Positions 1-7,512 of a DNA stretch of 12,338 bases are shown piece by piece. Position numbers and translations under genes: made by a program. Position 1 is the first letter of the stretch; each line of letters opens with the position of its first letter. Source of the DNA: CALARM01 sp964431735 (lineage in GTDB: Bacteria; Vulcanimicrobiota; SpSt-956; JAKJGF01); NCBI GenBank assembly GCA_964431735.1, contig CAYSLJ010000197.1, positions 1 through 12,338 on the forward strand, read 5' to 3'. The notes under the pieces are model-generated. The model searched no databases. It saw nothing but the letters and a program-made list of their open reading frames with translations, and had not been told where the DNA came from.

Positions 1-18
1 TATCTTTTCCTCCAGAGC

Positions 19-80
19 CCGGCCAGGGACAGGAGTGAGTGCCATATTTTTTGGGTACCAATTTACCTGTTGCGGTACTT
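19..80. repeat. Left terminal inverted repeat (composite)
   Basis: Three blocks recur in inverted orientation at the right end of the window. The 15-mer CCGGCCAGGGACAGG (19-33) matches 12324-12338 exactly, GGGTAC (53-58) matches 12309-12314, and the 14-mer ATTTACCTGTTGCG (61-74) matches 12266-12279 exactly. Spacers differ between copies, so the ends are diverged members of one repeat family rather than a simple duplicate. No transposase lies between them. Likely a dispersed genomic repeat at which an assembly ended, or less likely the ends of a mobile unit. The rest of 1-167 holds no gene; a weak GAGCCT/AGGCTC pair (82-87, 122-127) is the only other structure I see. Confidence 0.75.
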
Positions 81-167
81 AGAGCCTATCTGAAAAGTCA
101 TCAAATACCTTCCGGTGTGTGAGGCTCTTCCGAAAAATCCATAATCCTCGTGCAAAACAACCTGTTC

Positions 168-1313
168 TTACAGATCACTATTATGGCCCGACATTCTGAA
201 GACTTCCTTTTTAACGGTAAAGCGATTCAAATTTTCATAATTGATTTCTATTCCCAGTCCCGGTCTGTCAGGCACATTTATTGTAGAATCCTTATTTAAA
301 ACAAAATTCGGCTCTCCTATATCTTCTCTGTAATATCTGGAACTTGCACTGATATCAGAAGGCAGAATAAATCCCGGAAGGGATGCAAGAGCCAGATTCG
401 ACGCTCTACCGATATTTGTTTCCAGCATACCTCCGCTCCATACAGGAATACCTCTTTTATAACATTCATCATGAATTTTTACCGCTTCAAACAATCCTCC
501 GACCCTTGGAGCTTTTATGTTAATAATTCTGCAGGAACCGAGTTCTATTGCCGCTATTGCATGAGAAACAGAGAGAATACTTTCGTCAAGACAGACGGAG
601 CTTTTAATCTGCTTTTGAAGAAAACTGTGCTCATAAATATCATCTTCCGAGAGAGGCTGTTCTATAAGGAGTAAGTCAAGATCATCAATCATATTGAATA
701 TATGAAAATCTGACAATTTGTAAGCAGAATTGGCATCTACCTGAAGGAGTATTTCAGGGAAGACATTTCTTACAGCTTTCAAATCTAAAAAATCCCTTCC
801 CGGTTTAATTTTTATTTTAATCCTCCTGTACCCATCTTTAATATATCTTCCCACTCTTTCAACAAGTGCTTCTGTTGACGGCTGAATCCCTACAGAAACA
901 CCGACTTCTACAGACTTTTTCACACCGCCCAGCAACTCCGCAAGGGATTTATGTTGAGCTTTTCCCAGAATATCCCATACAGCCATTTCAAGAGATGCTT
1001 TTGCCATGGGATGACCTTTAACATGACTGTAATTCTTAACAAAGGTTTCTATATCTACAAAATCTTTACCCAGAACAGAAGGTACAAGAAAATCCGAGAG
1101 AATATGCCAGGCAGTGCCGGTTGTTTCATAGGAATATCCGGGATAAGATTTGGCGACACATTCACCGAAACCTGTAATATCGGAAATTTTCATTTCCACT
1201 ATGATACATGACCTGTCATGAGTTCTACCGAAACTGGTCACAAAAGGTTCTACAAGGGTCATGACAACATGCCTCAATACTATTTCTTCTATTTTACCGA
1301 TAATTTTATTCAT
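168..1313 (-). CDS. menC: o-Succinylbenzoate synthase / N-succinylamino acid racemase (enolase superfamily)
   Basis: A 381-residue enzyme of the muconate-lactonizing subgroup, at the usual family length. Residues 1-125 form the capping domain and the rest a TIM-like barrel. Visible catalytic features are the KxK motif K166/K168, metal ligands D193 (VDAN), E218 (IEQP) and D243 (LDES), and the second catalytic lysine K267 (NIKAPRVGG). The stretch from SGGMLE (293-298) through SDISASSRYY (319-328) is characteristic of the MenC/NSAR branch. Such enzymes dehydrate SHCHC to o-succinylbenzoate in menaquinone synthesis or racemise N-acyl amino acids, and some do both. No other men gene is nearby, so racemase or dipeptide-epimerase activity remains possible. 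The ATG is preceded by AAAGGAG with 8 nt spacing. It follows the CHAT gene on the same strand after 162 nt. Family is sure; exact substrate is not. Confidence 0.9.
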   Translation of the reverse strand: MNKIIGKIEEIVLRHVVMTLVEPFVTSFGRTHDRSCIIVEMKISDITGFGECVAKSYPGYSYETTGTAWHILSDFLVPSVLGKDFVDIETFVKNYSHVKGHPMAKASLEMAVWDILGKAQHKSLAELLGGVKKSVEVGVSVGIQPSTEALVERVGRYIKDGYRRIKIKIKPGRDFLDLKAVRNVFPEILLQVDANSAYKLSDFHIFNMIDDLDLLLIEQPLSEDDIYEHSFLQKQIKSSVCLDESILSVSHAIAAIELGSCRIINIKAPRVGGLFEAVKIHDECYKRGIPVWSGGMLETNIGRASNLALASLPGFILPSDISASSRYYREDIGEPNFVLNKDSTINVPDRPGLGIEINYENLNRFTVKKEVFRMSGHNSDL

Positions 1314-1336
1314 AATATAAACTCCTTTAGGAATGG

Positions 1337-1350
1337 CAGTTAAATAACTG
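1337..1350. promoter_or_regulatory. Operator-like palindrome upstream of menC-like gene
   Basis: CAGTTA-AA-TAACTG is a 6-bp inverted repeat with a 2-bp spacer, 24 bp upstream of the menC-like start codon. It could be a repressor site or chance in AT-rich DNA. I found no convincing -35/-10 pair beside it. Confidence 0.3.
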
Positions 1351-1366
1351 TCTCAAATATATTAAT

Positions 1367-1394
1367 CGTGACGCGTAACGCGTAACGCGTGACA
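1367..1394. repeat. CGTRACG heptamer tandem repeat
   Basis: Four consecutive 7-bp units: CGTGACG, CGTAACG, CGTAACG and CGTGACA. They lie between the CHAT gene and the menC-like gene, outside coding sequence. A diverged, oppositely oriented copy lies at 1458-1469. The pattern resembles the short tandemly repeated heptamers found between genes in several bacterial groups. Confidence 0.8.
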
Positions 1395-1469
1395 AGAGGA
1401 AAGAGACGAAATAAATTTTTATTCTTTAATAAAAATACAGGGAACAATACCACGAATTACGCATCACGC
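1367..1469 (-). other. Heptamer inverted repeat, possible 3'-UTR hairpin of CHAT transcript
   Basis: On the minus strand CGTGATGCGTAA (1469 to 1458) can pair with TTACGCGTCACG (1378 to 1367) as 12 consecutive pairs, one of them a G-U wobble that is only allowed in the minus-strand RNA. Partial AT pairing extends the outer end. Inside the loop, ATTTTTATT (1415-1423) and AATAAAAAT (1428-1436) form a second, perfect 9-bp stem around CTTT. The structure lies just past the CHAT stop codon. It is not a classic terminator because no U-run follows the outer stem, but it could slow decay or partly terminate before the menC-like gene. Confidence 0.45.
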
Positions 1470-1475
1470 ATTATA

Positions 1476-4400
1476 TCATTCCGCTCCGTAACAGCAGAAA
1501 CCTGCCCAGTAATAAGGATGTTCCCATGAATGTTCCTCTTCCCTGTTATAAATAAGAGTCATTCTTTCACAGGATTGTCCGATTTTTTTTGATTTTTTCA
1601 CTTCCATCTGTGCTTTTCTCAGAGAAGCAGCTCTGGTCATACTTTTTTTTATAATATTTTCATAAAGCTTTACCATCAATTCAGATGTAGAATTATCAGA
1701 AACTGTCCAGAGAGATGCAATGACGGAAGGACTTCCTGCAAATATAAATCCTGAAGGAAGTCCGGTAAATTCATCTGTATGGCCGTATTTTATCATACCT
1801 GTTTCACAGGCGCTGAGAGTAACCATATAAGCATCAGGTAAAGACATGCCGGTAAATATATCCCTCAGGGTAAATTTCACCTCTTCACCTTTTTTATTGA
1901 ACACATAAAGACCTGATCCCAGGGGATTATCAAAAATAAAATCTCCGTGACATGAAAAATGATAAAAATTACTGTTTCCTGCATAAGTCACTATATCTTC
2001 AAACATATTTCCGTGAACTATTTTTTGCTCAGAAAAAAATTCCTCAATCTTTTTCGATTCTTCCGATGAATATCTGAGATTTCCCGTTGTATCACATTGA
2101 AAAGAAAAAAATTTTTCCTTTTTATTTCTTTTTCTTTTATAACACATGTCCAGAATATGAGAACTGGGGCCATAAGTTACTTCATAATCATCAAGAACAT
2201 ATTTCCTTTTACCATGAATCTTTTTATACATGCCATGAAGTGGTATAAAAAACAATATTTTATGAGGTATAAAAATAATCTTCTTTACATCCGAAAGCTT
2301 ATCTTCCAGTTTTGAAAATATCTTCTCATAAATTAAGGCAAATAAAAAATCCATTCTCTCAAGCCAGTGTTTGAATGTCACTGTTCCAGGCATTTTTCTG
2401 TAATGGTCATAAGCTTCCAAATAATTATTTATATCTTTATAAAGTTCTTGAAGAGAAAAATCAAAGAAAACTGCATCAACCGGTTCTTTCTTTCTTACTA
2501 TGAAAGCACAGGACGCCTGAGAAGAAAGAAAAAACTCCACAAGAGCAGTTTTATCATCTCTGACCAGTTTTTTTATATCTTTATATTTCATGCCCTTTAC
2601 TTCATAAAAAGGTTCATAAAAAGGGTCGAAGGTTTCTCTTATATCGGTAACAAAACGTAAAAATTTTTCTTTTGTTTCTTTAAATTCTTCAGACACTTTT
2701 TCTCTTTTATGACGGTCTTCTTCATTTGACAGAATAAACTGAAGAGCAGACAATTTCAATTTAAAATTTCTGTCCCGTTCTTTTACATCCTCAGGAGCTT
2801 TAGGGGAAATTTCCGTTCCTGTCATAATCTCGGCCAGATTTCGTCCTTTGATTTTTTCCACATACTCCAGAGCTTCTTTAACATGTCCTTTTTCAAGTAA
2901 CACATTTACAAGACTCTCATAAATCAGGAGATTTTTCTCTCTGAATATTCTTTTAAATTCCAGTTGAGACATGGAGGACATGGTATTTTCTTCAATAATT
3001 TTCACAGATTCTTTAAGACATTTTATAGATTTCCTGTGGTCACCGGACAATTTATATAGTTCACCCATGCCGTAAAAAGCCATATATCTTATTTCAGGGA
3101 TACCAGATCCGGCTTTTTTTGCTCTTTTGTAACATTCCATGGCTTTATCAAAACATTGCATTTTATGATACATGCCTGCCCTGTTCAGAATGCACCTGGC
3201 AACAGAAACTTTCTGTTTATATTTTTTTAATATTTTTTCTGCTCTGTCATAACAATCAAGAGAGACTTCAAAATGGTTCATGAGAAGATAAATATTCGCT
3301 TTATTCAAAAAACACCTTGCCACATCAACATATCTCTTATTTTTTTCAAAAATATATTCTGCTCTGTCATAAAGGGCCATGGCTCTATCAAGATTATTCT
3401 GTTCAAGATAAATATTTGCCATATTCATATCACACCCTGCTACATCAAGTAAGTGTCTGTGTTTTTTAAATATATGCCTTGCTTCGGAAAAAAGTTCCAG
3501 AGCTTCAGTGAATTTCCGTAAATTACGATAGGCAGTTCCCTTATTTGACATACATATGGCAATATCAATACATGATCCTTTAAAAACATCTTTCGCTTCA
3601 TCTAAAAGCTCTATAGCTTCTTCAAATCTCTGAAGGTCAAGATAAATATTTGCCCTGTTCATATCACATCTGGCCAGATCTACCGTTAATTTATTCTCTT
3701 TAAAGATTTTTCTGGCTTCATTAAATAACATCATGGCTTCATCAAGTCTCTGAGATGTCATATAAACAACTGCTTTACTCGAGTCACATCTGGCTCCTTC
3801 TATAAAAAGCTTATTTTCTTTAAAAATTTCGCCGGCTTTTTGAAAAAAAGTAAGACCTTCATCAAAATGCTGCAAATTAAGACACGCTTTACCTCTACCG
3901 AAATAACATCTTGCCACATCTGCGAACCTGTTATGTTCTTTAAAGACATCTGCAGCTTCATCATAAAGCACAAGAGCTTCGTGAAACTTATTCATTGACA
4001 TATAAACTCCTGCAATATTAAAATCGCATGTTGCAGCAGATACAGACTGGTTATATGCTCTGAATATATGTTTTGCTTCATCATAAAGTTTTATTGCTTC
4101 ATCAAACCCGGCAAGAAGAAGATGGATATTTGCTCTGTTCAGGCTGCATCGTGCCACATCTATCCAGAGTTTATTATCTCTGAATATACATGATGCTTCA
4201 TCATAAAGTTTTATCGCTTCATCAAATTTCCTTATATTACAGCATGTTACTGCTTTATTTAAGACACATTTTGCCACATCTACAGAGTGGCCTTTTTCTT
4301 TGAATATATTCCCTGCCCGGTCGTAAAGCTCTATGGCTCTGTCGAATCGTCTTATATTACGATAAACAGTCGCTTTTGCCGAGGTACAGAGAGCAACTTC

Positions 4401-5897
4401 ACTCAACTGATTGTTATCCGTAAACACCTCTATGGCTTTATCATAAAATGCCAGAGATTCTTCAAATTTTCTTAAATGACAGAGAACCTCTCCTTTACCT
4501 GCATCACATCTGGCCATATCTATGAGCATTTTATGTTCTTCAAAAAATCTGCGTGCCTCATCATAAAGCTCCATAGATATATCAAATCTGTGTAATACAA
4601 GATATATGCCGGCTCTTTCATAATTCCATCTTGCCATATCAAGGGAGAGATTATTTTCCTTAAAGATTTCACCTGCTTTTTCATAAAGGTTCAGAGCTCT
4701 GTCGAATTGCTGTAAATTACAGTATACCTGTCCATGTCCCATAAGACATCTGGCCATGTCAACAGAATGATTGTTACCGGAAAAGATATGTTCCGCTTTT
4801 TCGTAAAAATTCAGAGATTCTTCAAATTTCTGTAAAGAAAGAGAGATAATTGCTTTCCCTGACAAACATCTGGCCACACCGTACATGTCATTATTCTCTC
4901 TGAACATATCTTCTGCTTCATCATAACTTCTGAAGGATTCTTCAAATTTCTGTAAATTTCTGTAAATATGGGCCTTCCCTGATAAACATCTTGCAGCTTT
5001 TACAGGCTGGTTATTTTTTCTGAACAGTTCCTCTGCTTTTTCATAAAACTTCAGAGATTCATCAAAATGTTCTAAATTCCGGCATGCTATTGCTTTACCG
5101 GAAATACATCTGGCAGAACCGTGCCATCTGTTGTATTTATCAAAAATATGTTCTGCTTTTTCATAAAGTTCCAGAGCTTTTTTATATCTCTGCAAAGCCA
5201 GACAGACATTTGCCCTTCCGGACATAGTGCCTGCAACTCCGGGCCAGTAATTATTTTTTTTAAATATCCCTTCTGCCATGTAATAAAGCTCTGTTGCTTC
5301 CTGAAAATTCTGTAAATCAATACAGAGATTTGCATTGCCTGAATAGCACCTGGCAAGCTCAAGATATTCCTTATGCTGTTCAAATATATCTTTTGCCCTG
5401 TCATACAGCATCAGAGCTTCATGAAAATTCCTGAGTCCGCAGCAGGCTTTCGCCTGTCCCGCATCACATCGTGCTTCATCTACGGAACAATTATGGTCTT
5501 TAAAAATATGTCTTGCCCCGACATAAAGTGCTATGGCTTCATCAAAATTCTCCAGATCGGCATAAAGGCCGGCTTTCTTCACAATACATTGTGCCGCTTC
5601 CACAGGCAGATTGTGTTCTTTAAAAATATGTTCTGCCCGACCATAATGTTTCATGGCATCTTCAAAGCGGTCTTCTTCTTCAAGAATATCCCCTGTAAAA
5701 ATTTCACAGTTTGCCACATTTAAAGGTTGATTGTTTTCTTCAAAAAAACCTTTTGCTCTGTCATAACAGGCCAGGGCTTTCTGAAAATCATTGAGTCTCT
5801 GGCAGAGTTCCGCTGCGGAAAAATACGTTTCTCCCGTCCTGTAACCTGTTATTTCAGAAGCTTTTAATATGAGAGGTATAATAACATTTGAAATCAT
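1476..5897 (-). CDS. TPR-repeat CHAT-domain protease
   Basis: A 1473-residue predicted cytoplasmic cysteine protease with no signal peptide or membrane segment. Residues 25-902 are 22 consecutive TPR units, all 40 residues except unit 19 (38). Units typically carry a F-[DE]-E-A-[LI]-x-L-Y-[DE]-x-A core, and 20 of 22 end in Cys, usually as ARC. Two less regular TPRs follow to about 970. A linker containing the pre-CHAT signature KGRNLAEIM (1017-1025) leads to the CHAT domain, about 1105-1473. The caspase-like dyad is intact: H1317 in HFSCHG and C1364 in LSACETG, 47 residues apart; I checked both codons in the DNA. Family knowledge: TPR-CHAT proteins are activated by a partner sensed through the TPRs and cleave specific substrates. 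The ATG overlaps the upstream stop as ATGA, with only a weak GGA element, so translation is probably coupled. The activator and substrate are unknown; the 247-residue partner is the first candidate. Confidence 0.95.
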   Translation of the reverse strand: MISNVIIPLILKASEITGYRTGETYFSAAELCQRLNDFQKALACYDRAKGFFEENNQPLNVANCEIFTGDILEEEDRFEDAMKHYGRAEHIFKEHNLPVEAAQCIVKKAGLYADLENFDEAIALYVGARHIFKDHNCSVDEARCDAGQAKACCGLRNFHEALMLYDRAKDIFEQHKEYLELARCYSGNANLCIDLQNFQEATELYYMAEGIFKKNNYWPGVAGTMSGRANVCLALQRYKKALELYEKAEHIFDKYNRWHGSARCISGKAIACRNLEHFDESLKFYEKAEELFRKNNQPVKAARCLSGKAHIYRNLQKFEESFRSYDEAEDMFRENNDMYGVARCLSGKAIISLSLQKFEESLNFYEKAEHIFSGNNHSVDMARCLMGHGQVYCNLQQFDRALNLYEKAGEIFKENNLSLDMARWNYERAGIYLVLHRFDISMELYDEARRFFEEHKMLIDMARCDAGKGEVLCHLRKFEESLAFYDKAIEVFTDNNQLSEVALCTSAKATVYRNIRRFDRAIELYDRAGNIFKEKGHSVDVAKCVLNKAVTCCNIRKFDEAIKLYDEASCIFRDNKLWIDVARCSLNRANIHLLLAGFDEAIKLYDEAKHIFRAYNQSVSAATCDFNIAGVYMSMNKFHEALVLYDEAADVFKEHNRFADVARCYFGRGKACLNLQHFDEGLTFFQKAGEIFKENKLFIEGARCDSSKAVVYMTSQRLDEAMMLFNEARKIFKENKLTVDLARCDMNRANIYLDLQRFEEAIELLDEAKDVFKGSCIDIAICMSNKGTAYRNLRKFTEALELFSEARHIFKKHRHLLDVAGCDMNMANIYLEQNNLDRAMALYDRAEYIFEKNKRYVDVARCFLNKANIYLLMNHFEVSLDCYDRAEKILKKYKQKVSVARCILNRAGMYHKMQCFDKAMECYKRAKKAGSGIPEIRYMAFYGMGELYKLSGDHRKSIKCLKESVKIIEENTMSSMSQLEFKRIFREKNLLIYESLVNVLLEKGHVKEALEYVEKIKGRNLAEIMTGTEISPKAPEDVKERDRNFKLKLSALQFILSNEEDRHKREKVSEEFKETKEKFLRFVTDIRETFDPFYEPFYEVKGMKYKDIKKLVRDDKTALVEFFLSSQASCAFIVRKKEPVDAVFFDFSLQELYKDINNYLEAYDHYRKMPGTVTFKHWLERMDFLFALIYEKIFSKLEDKLSDVKKIIFIPHKILFFIPLHGMYKKIHGKRKYVLDDYEVTYGPSSHILDMCYKRKRNKKEKFFSFQCDTTGNLRYSSEESKKIEEFFSEQKIVHGNMFEDIVTYAGNSNFYHFSCHGDFIFDNPLGSGLYVFNKKGEEVKFTLRDIFTGMSLPDAYMVTLSACETGMIKYGHTDEFTGLPSGFIFAGSPSVIASLWTVSDNSTSELMVKLYENIIKKSMTRAASLRKAQMEVKKSKKIGQSCERMTLIYNREEEHSWEHPYYWAGFCCYGAE
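3192..5825 (-). repeat. 22 tandem ~120-bp repeats encoding TPR units
   Basis: The DNA encoding residues 25-902 of the CHAT protein has a 120-bp period (114 bp in one unit). On the plus strand the recurring words are TCATAAAG and ACATCTGGCCA-like strings, the complements of codons for LYDE and ARC. Units differ clearly in sequence, so this is an old repeat expansion under protein-level constraint, not a recent identical-copy array. Confidence 0.9.
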
Positions 5898-6637
5898 AAA
5901 AATACTACATAATCCTTCCAGTGAGAAGGCAACGAAGCATGGGATGTAAAAATCATGTAGTCACCATGATTTCTTATCTCATAGCCTCTTTCAGTCAGTC
6001 CTTCCATAACAGTGAAAGGAACTTTATTTCCTTTCCATTTAAACAGAATACGCTGAATTTCCCGTTCTGCATAAGATTTATCAACAGATTTTCCCCTTAA
6101 CAGATTTCCTGCATTATATATAAAATCCATCCACTCTCCCGGTGTATCTTTCAGGGTAACTTTTATTTTTTTTAACAATGGTCTGTCAATTTCTTTCATG
6201 GCCAGTTCTTTTTTGATCACTGCCAGCCAGGCAGAAATATCCCATTTTAAAAGATTTACAAAACCTGCAGGGTTACCTTCTCTCAAACAATTAAAGGCCA
6301 GTTCATTTTCTTCCCCTCCGGAAAAGGTAAAACTTGCATATTTATTGTCATGAGCGCTGACATAACACATATAAGGCTGATAATCTGTAATTAAATAAGT
6401 GAATAATTTATAAATATCACGAATTTTTTGAGAGATAGCTTGTTTTATCAAATGGTGCTCAATTTTTCTCCCGTCATCATCGTACATTTCTACATCCGGG
6501 AATGTACAATAAAAATTACATTTATTATTATAATAAAATTCGAAATCACTGTATTCAGTAACCTTTTTAACGGAATTATAGCAATGTCCGGCAGACACTT
6601 CTGACGGAAAAAATAATTCTATATAATAATATGGCAT
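5894..6637 (-). CDS. Unrecognised 247-residue protein coupled to the CHAT protease
   Basis: I do not recognise this family. The protein is 247 residues, soluble-looking, rich in Tyr and Phe near the N terminus (PYYYIELFF, 2-10), with no signal peptide or clear membrane helix. The middle (about 120-215) is charged and probably helical, with GEWMDFIYNAGNLLRGK at 167-183; the last ~45 residues look like a small alpha/beta segment (LTERGYEIRNHGDYMIF, 214-230). Start choice: ATG with GGGAAGG upstream at 8 nt spacing. Its TGA overlaps the CHAT ATG, so the two are translated together and probably in fixed ratio. By analogy with other CHAT loci it could be the protease's substrate, inhibitor or trigger sensor; this is inference from position only. 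Its size is close to that of bacterial gasdermins, but I see no gasdermin features. Confidence 0.85.
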   Translation of the reverse strand: MPYYYIELFFPSEVSAGHCYNSVKKVTEYSDFEFYYNNKCNFYCTFPDVEMYDDDGRKIEHHLIKQAISQKIRDIYKLFTYLITDYQPYMCYVSAHDNKYASFTFSGGEENELAFNCLREGNPAGFVNLLKWDISAWLAVIKKELAMKEIDRPLLKKIKVTLKDTPGEWMDFIYNAGNLLRGKSVDKSYAEREIQRILFKWKGNKVPFTVMEGLTERGYEIRNHGDYMIFTSHASLPSHWKDYVVFL

Positions 6638-6657
6638 ATTCAGTACCTTCCCGATTT

Positions 6658-6663
6658 ATTATA
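6658..6663 (-). promoter_or_regulatory. Candidate -10 box for the CHAT operon
   Basis: The minus strand reads TATAAT here, 20 bp upstream of the start of the 247-residue gene, which would leave a short leader carrying the ribosome binding site. No good -35 sits at 16-18 bp, so this is a tentative call. Confidence 0.4.
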
Positions 6664-6724
6664 CTAAAATTGATAACCCTGTGGTATAAAATCTTTAAAA
6701 ATTTTTACCGGACCTTTTATATAT

Positions 6725-6755
6725 AAATATTTCGTACATAATATATTGAATATTT
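6725..6755. promoter_or_regulatory. AT-rich inverted repeat overlapping the -35 of the antitoxin operon
   Basis: AAATATT (6725-6731) and AATATTT (6749-6755) are inverted copies 17 bp apart. The right arm overlaps the -35 box at 6746-6751. Between them is CGTACA (6733-6738), one base from the TGTACA core known in YefM operators. This may be the autoregulatory site of the downstream antitoxin-like protein, though AT-rich DNA yields such pairs by chance. Confidence 0.35.
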
Positions 6756-6774
6756 AGCACAAATTCCATATAAT
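6746..6774 (+). promoter_or_regulatory. Sigma-70-type promoter of the antitoxin/zf-HC2 operon
   Basis: -35 TTGAAT (6746-6751) and -10 TATAAT (6769-6774) are separated by exactly 17 bp. The -10 box lies 25 bp before the ATG at 6800, and AAGGCGGTG (6784-6792) supplies a ribosome binding site 7 nt before it. This is the best housekeeping promoter in the window. Confidence 0.7.
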
Positions 6775-6799
6775 ATTTAATAGAAGGCGGTGTATATTT

Positions 6800-7039
6800 A
6801 TGGTTGTCACGTCTAAGGATTTTAAAAATAATATAAAAAAATATATGGAACTTTCAAAGAAAGAAAATATTATAGTTACGAAAAATGTTAAAGATATTGC
6901 AAAATTAATAGGTGTAAAAAACAGTGAAACCCCATTAACTGATAGCCTTATCGGGATAATAAAAACTCCGGAAGAGGTCAATCTGGAACAGGAACGAGAA
7001 AAAAGGTTAAAATATCTATTTAAAAATGTCACATATTAG
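6800..7039 (+). CDS. Phd/YefM-type antitoxin-like protein without a toxin
   Basis: A 79-residue protein at the normal antitoxin length. The N-terminal half, MVVTSKDFKNNIKKYMELSK then IIVTKNVKDIAKLIGV (24-39), is the Phd/YefM DNA-binding fold, which usually begins with a TS-x-[ED]-[FL]-K-N-N segment. The C-terminal PLTDSLIGII (45-54) and the charged EQEREKRLKYLF tail match the segment that normally wraps and blocks a PIN or RelE toxin. The next gene is neither of these and starts 36 nt later. ATG is preceded by AAGGCGGTG, one mismatch from the consensus Shine-Dalgarno. It leads a three-gene operon and is divergent from the CHAT operon. It may autoregulate this promoter region, act on a toxin elsewhere, or be a remnant of a TA pair. 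The family call is firm; the role is inference. Confidence 0.85.
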   Translation: MVVTSKDFKNNIKKYMELSKKENIIVTKNVKDIAKLIGVKNSETPLTDSLIGIIKTPEEVNLEQEREKRLKYLFKNVTY

Positions 7040-7075
7040 AAAATTTCAAGTATCATGAAAGCCAGGAGATATAAA

Positions 7076-7498
7076 ATGAAACTTCCGCCTTTACCTGATG
7101 AGTGGATGAAACCGGGAGAAAATCCTGAAAAAACAATAATTTACTGGGAAACCCATATAGAAGAACTGACTTTTATCAGAGAATTTATCGGAGAACTGTT
7201 ACTGCAGGACAGAGAATATCTCTCCATTGTATGGAACAGACCGGTTCAGCCTGATTATGATAACGGATGGTCAAGAATATGGATTGTTACGCACATATTA
7301 CAGGATTACAAAGATCTGATTGTAAATGAAAAACAGTTACCGGCACTGCCGGTTAATATAAAAGAATTATTTTTATATTTAGATACCCATCACAGTCAGA
7401 GAGATATAGCTCTTACAGAGGTAAGCCTCAGAAAACTGATAAGCAGAACTTATGAAGATCTGAGAACATTTTACGGTAAAACGGGCTTTTTGCTTTAA
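7076..7498 (+). CDS. Unrecognised 140-residue protein, possible degenerate sigma-like C terminus
   Basis: I chose the ATG at 7076 rather than the in-frame ATG at 7055, because AGGAG (7064-7068) lies 7 nt before 7076 and nothing comparable precedes 7055. The protein is soluble and mostly helical by eye. An N-terminal proline-rich stretch (MKLPPLPDEW) is followed by helices at about 20-50 and a tryptophan-containing segment, NGWSRIWIV (63-71). Residues 97-134 (KELFLYLD, then QRDIALTEVSLRKLISRTYEDLRTFY) recall the helix-turn-helix and trailing R-x-x-x-x-L-R helix of sigma-70 region 4, but with a shortened turn. I see no convincing region 2. Its place directly before a double zf-HC2 gene is where an ECF sigma factor often sits. 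A divergent or degenerate sigma-like protein is possible but weakly supported. Confidence 0.8.
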   Translation: MKLPPLPDEWMKPGENPEKTIIYWETHIEELTFIREFIGELLLQDREYLSIVWNRPVQPDYDNGWSRIWIVTHILQDYKDLIVNEKQLPALPVNIKELFLYLDTHHSQRDIALTEVSLRKLISRTYEDLRTFYGKTGFLL

Positions 7499-7512
7499 GG
7501 GGGGTATATAAA

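Noticed and set aside
82..127. GAGCCT/AGGCTC as a terminator after the menC-like gene
   Set aside because: A 6-bp stem with a 34-nt loop and no T-run is too weak.
951..1211. Plus-strand open frames inside minus-strand genes (also at 2097, 2367, 4287, 5373, 8949, 9734 and 11634)
   Set aside because: They lie wholly inside well-supported genes, lack family features and ribosome binding sites, and read as antisense shadows of repeats or conserved domains.
3192..5825. Regular 120-bp repetition resembling a repeat array or CRISPR
   Set aside because: The period is exactly 40 codons of one open reading frame, units differ in sequence, and there are no short identical repeats with unique spacers. 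It is TPR coding sequence.
1476..5897. Csx29 of a type III-E CRISPR system
   Set aside because: The domain layout is similar, but there is no gRAMP, array or Csx30 here, and the TPR region is far longer.
5894..6637. Bacterial gasdermin partner of the CHAT protease
   Set aside because: Length and position fit, but I see no gasdermin-like N terminus or amphipathic pore-forming pattern that I could defend.
7055..7498. Toxin partner for the Phd/YefM-like antitoxin
   Set aside because: The 140-residue protein lacks the conserved acidic residues of PIN domains and any RelE/YoeB pattern, and is larger than a typical RelE-family toxin.
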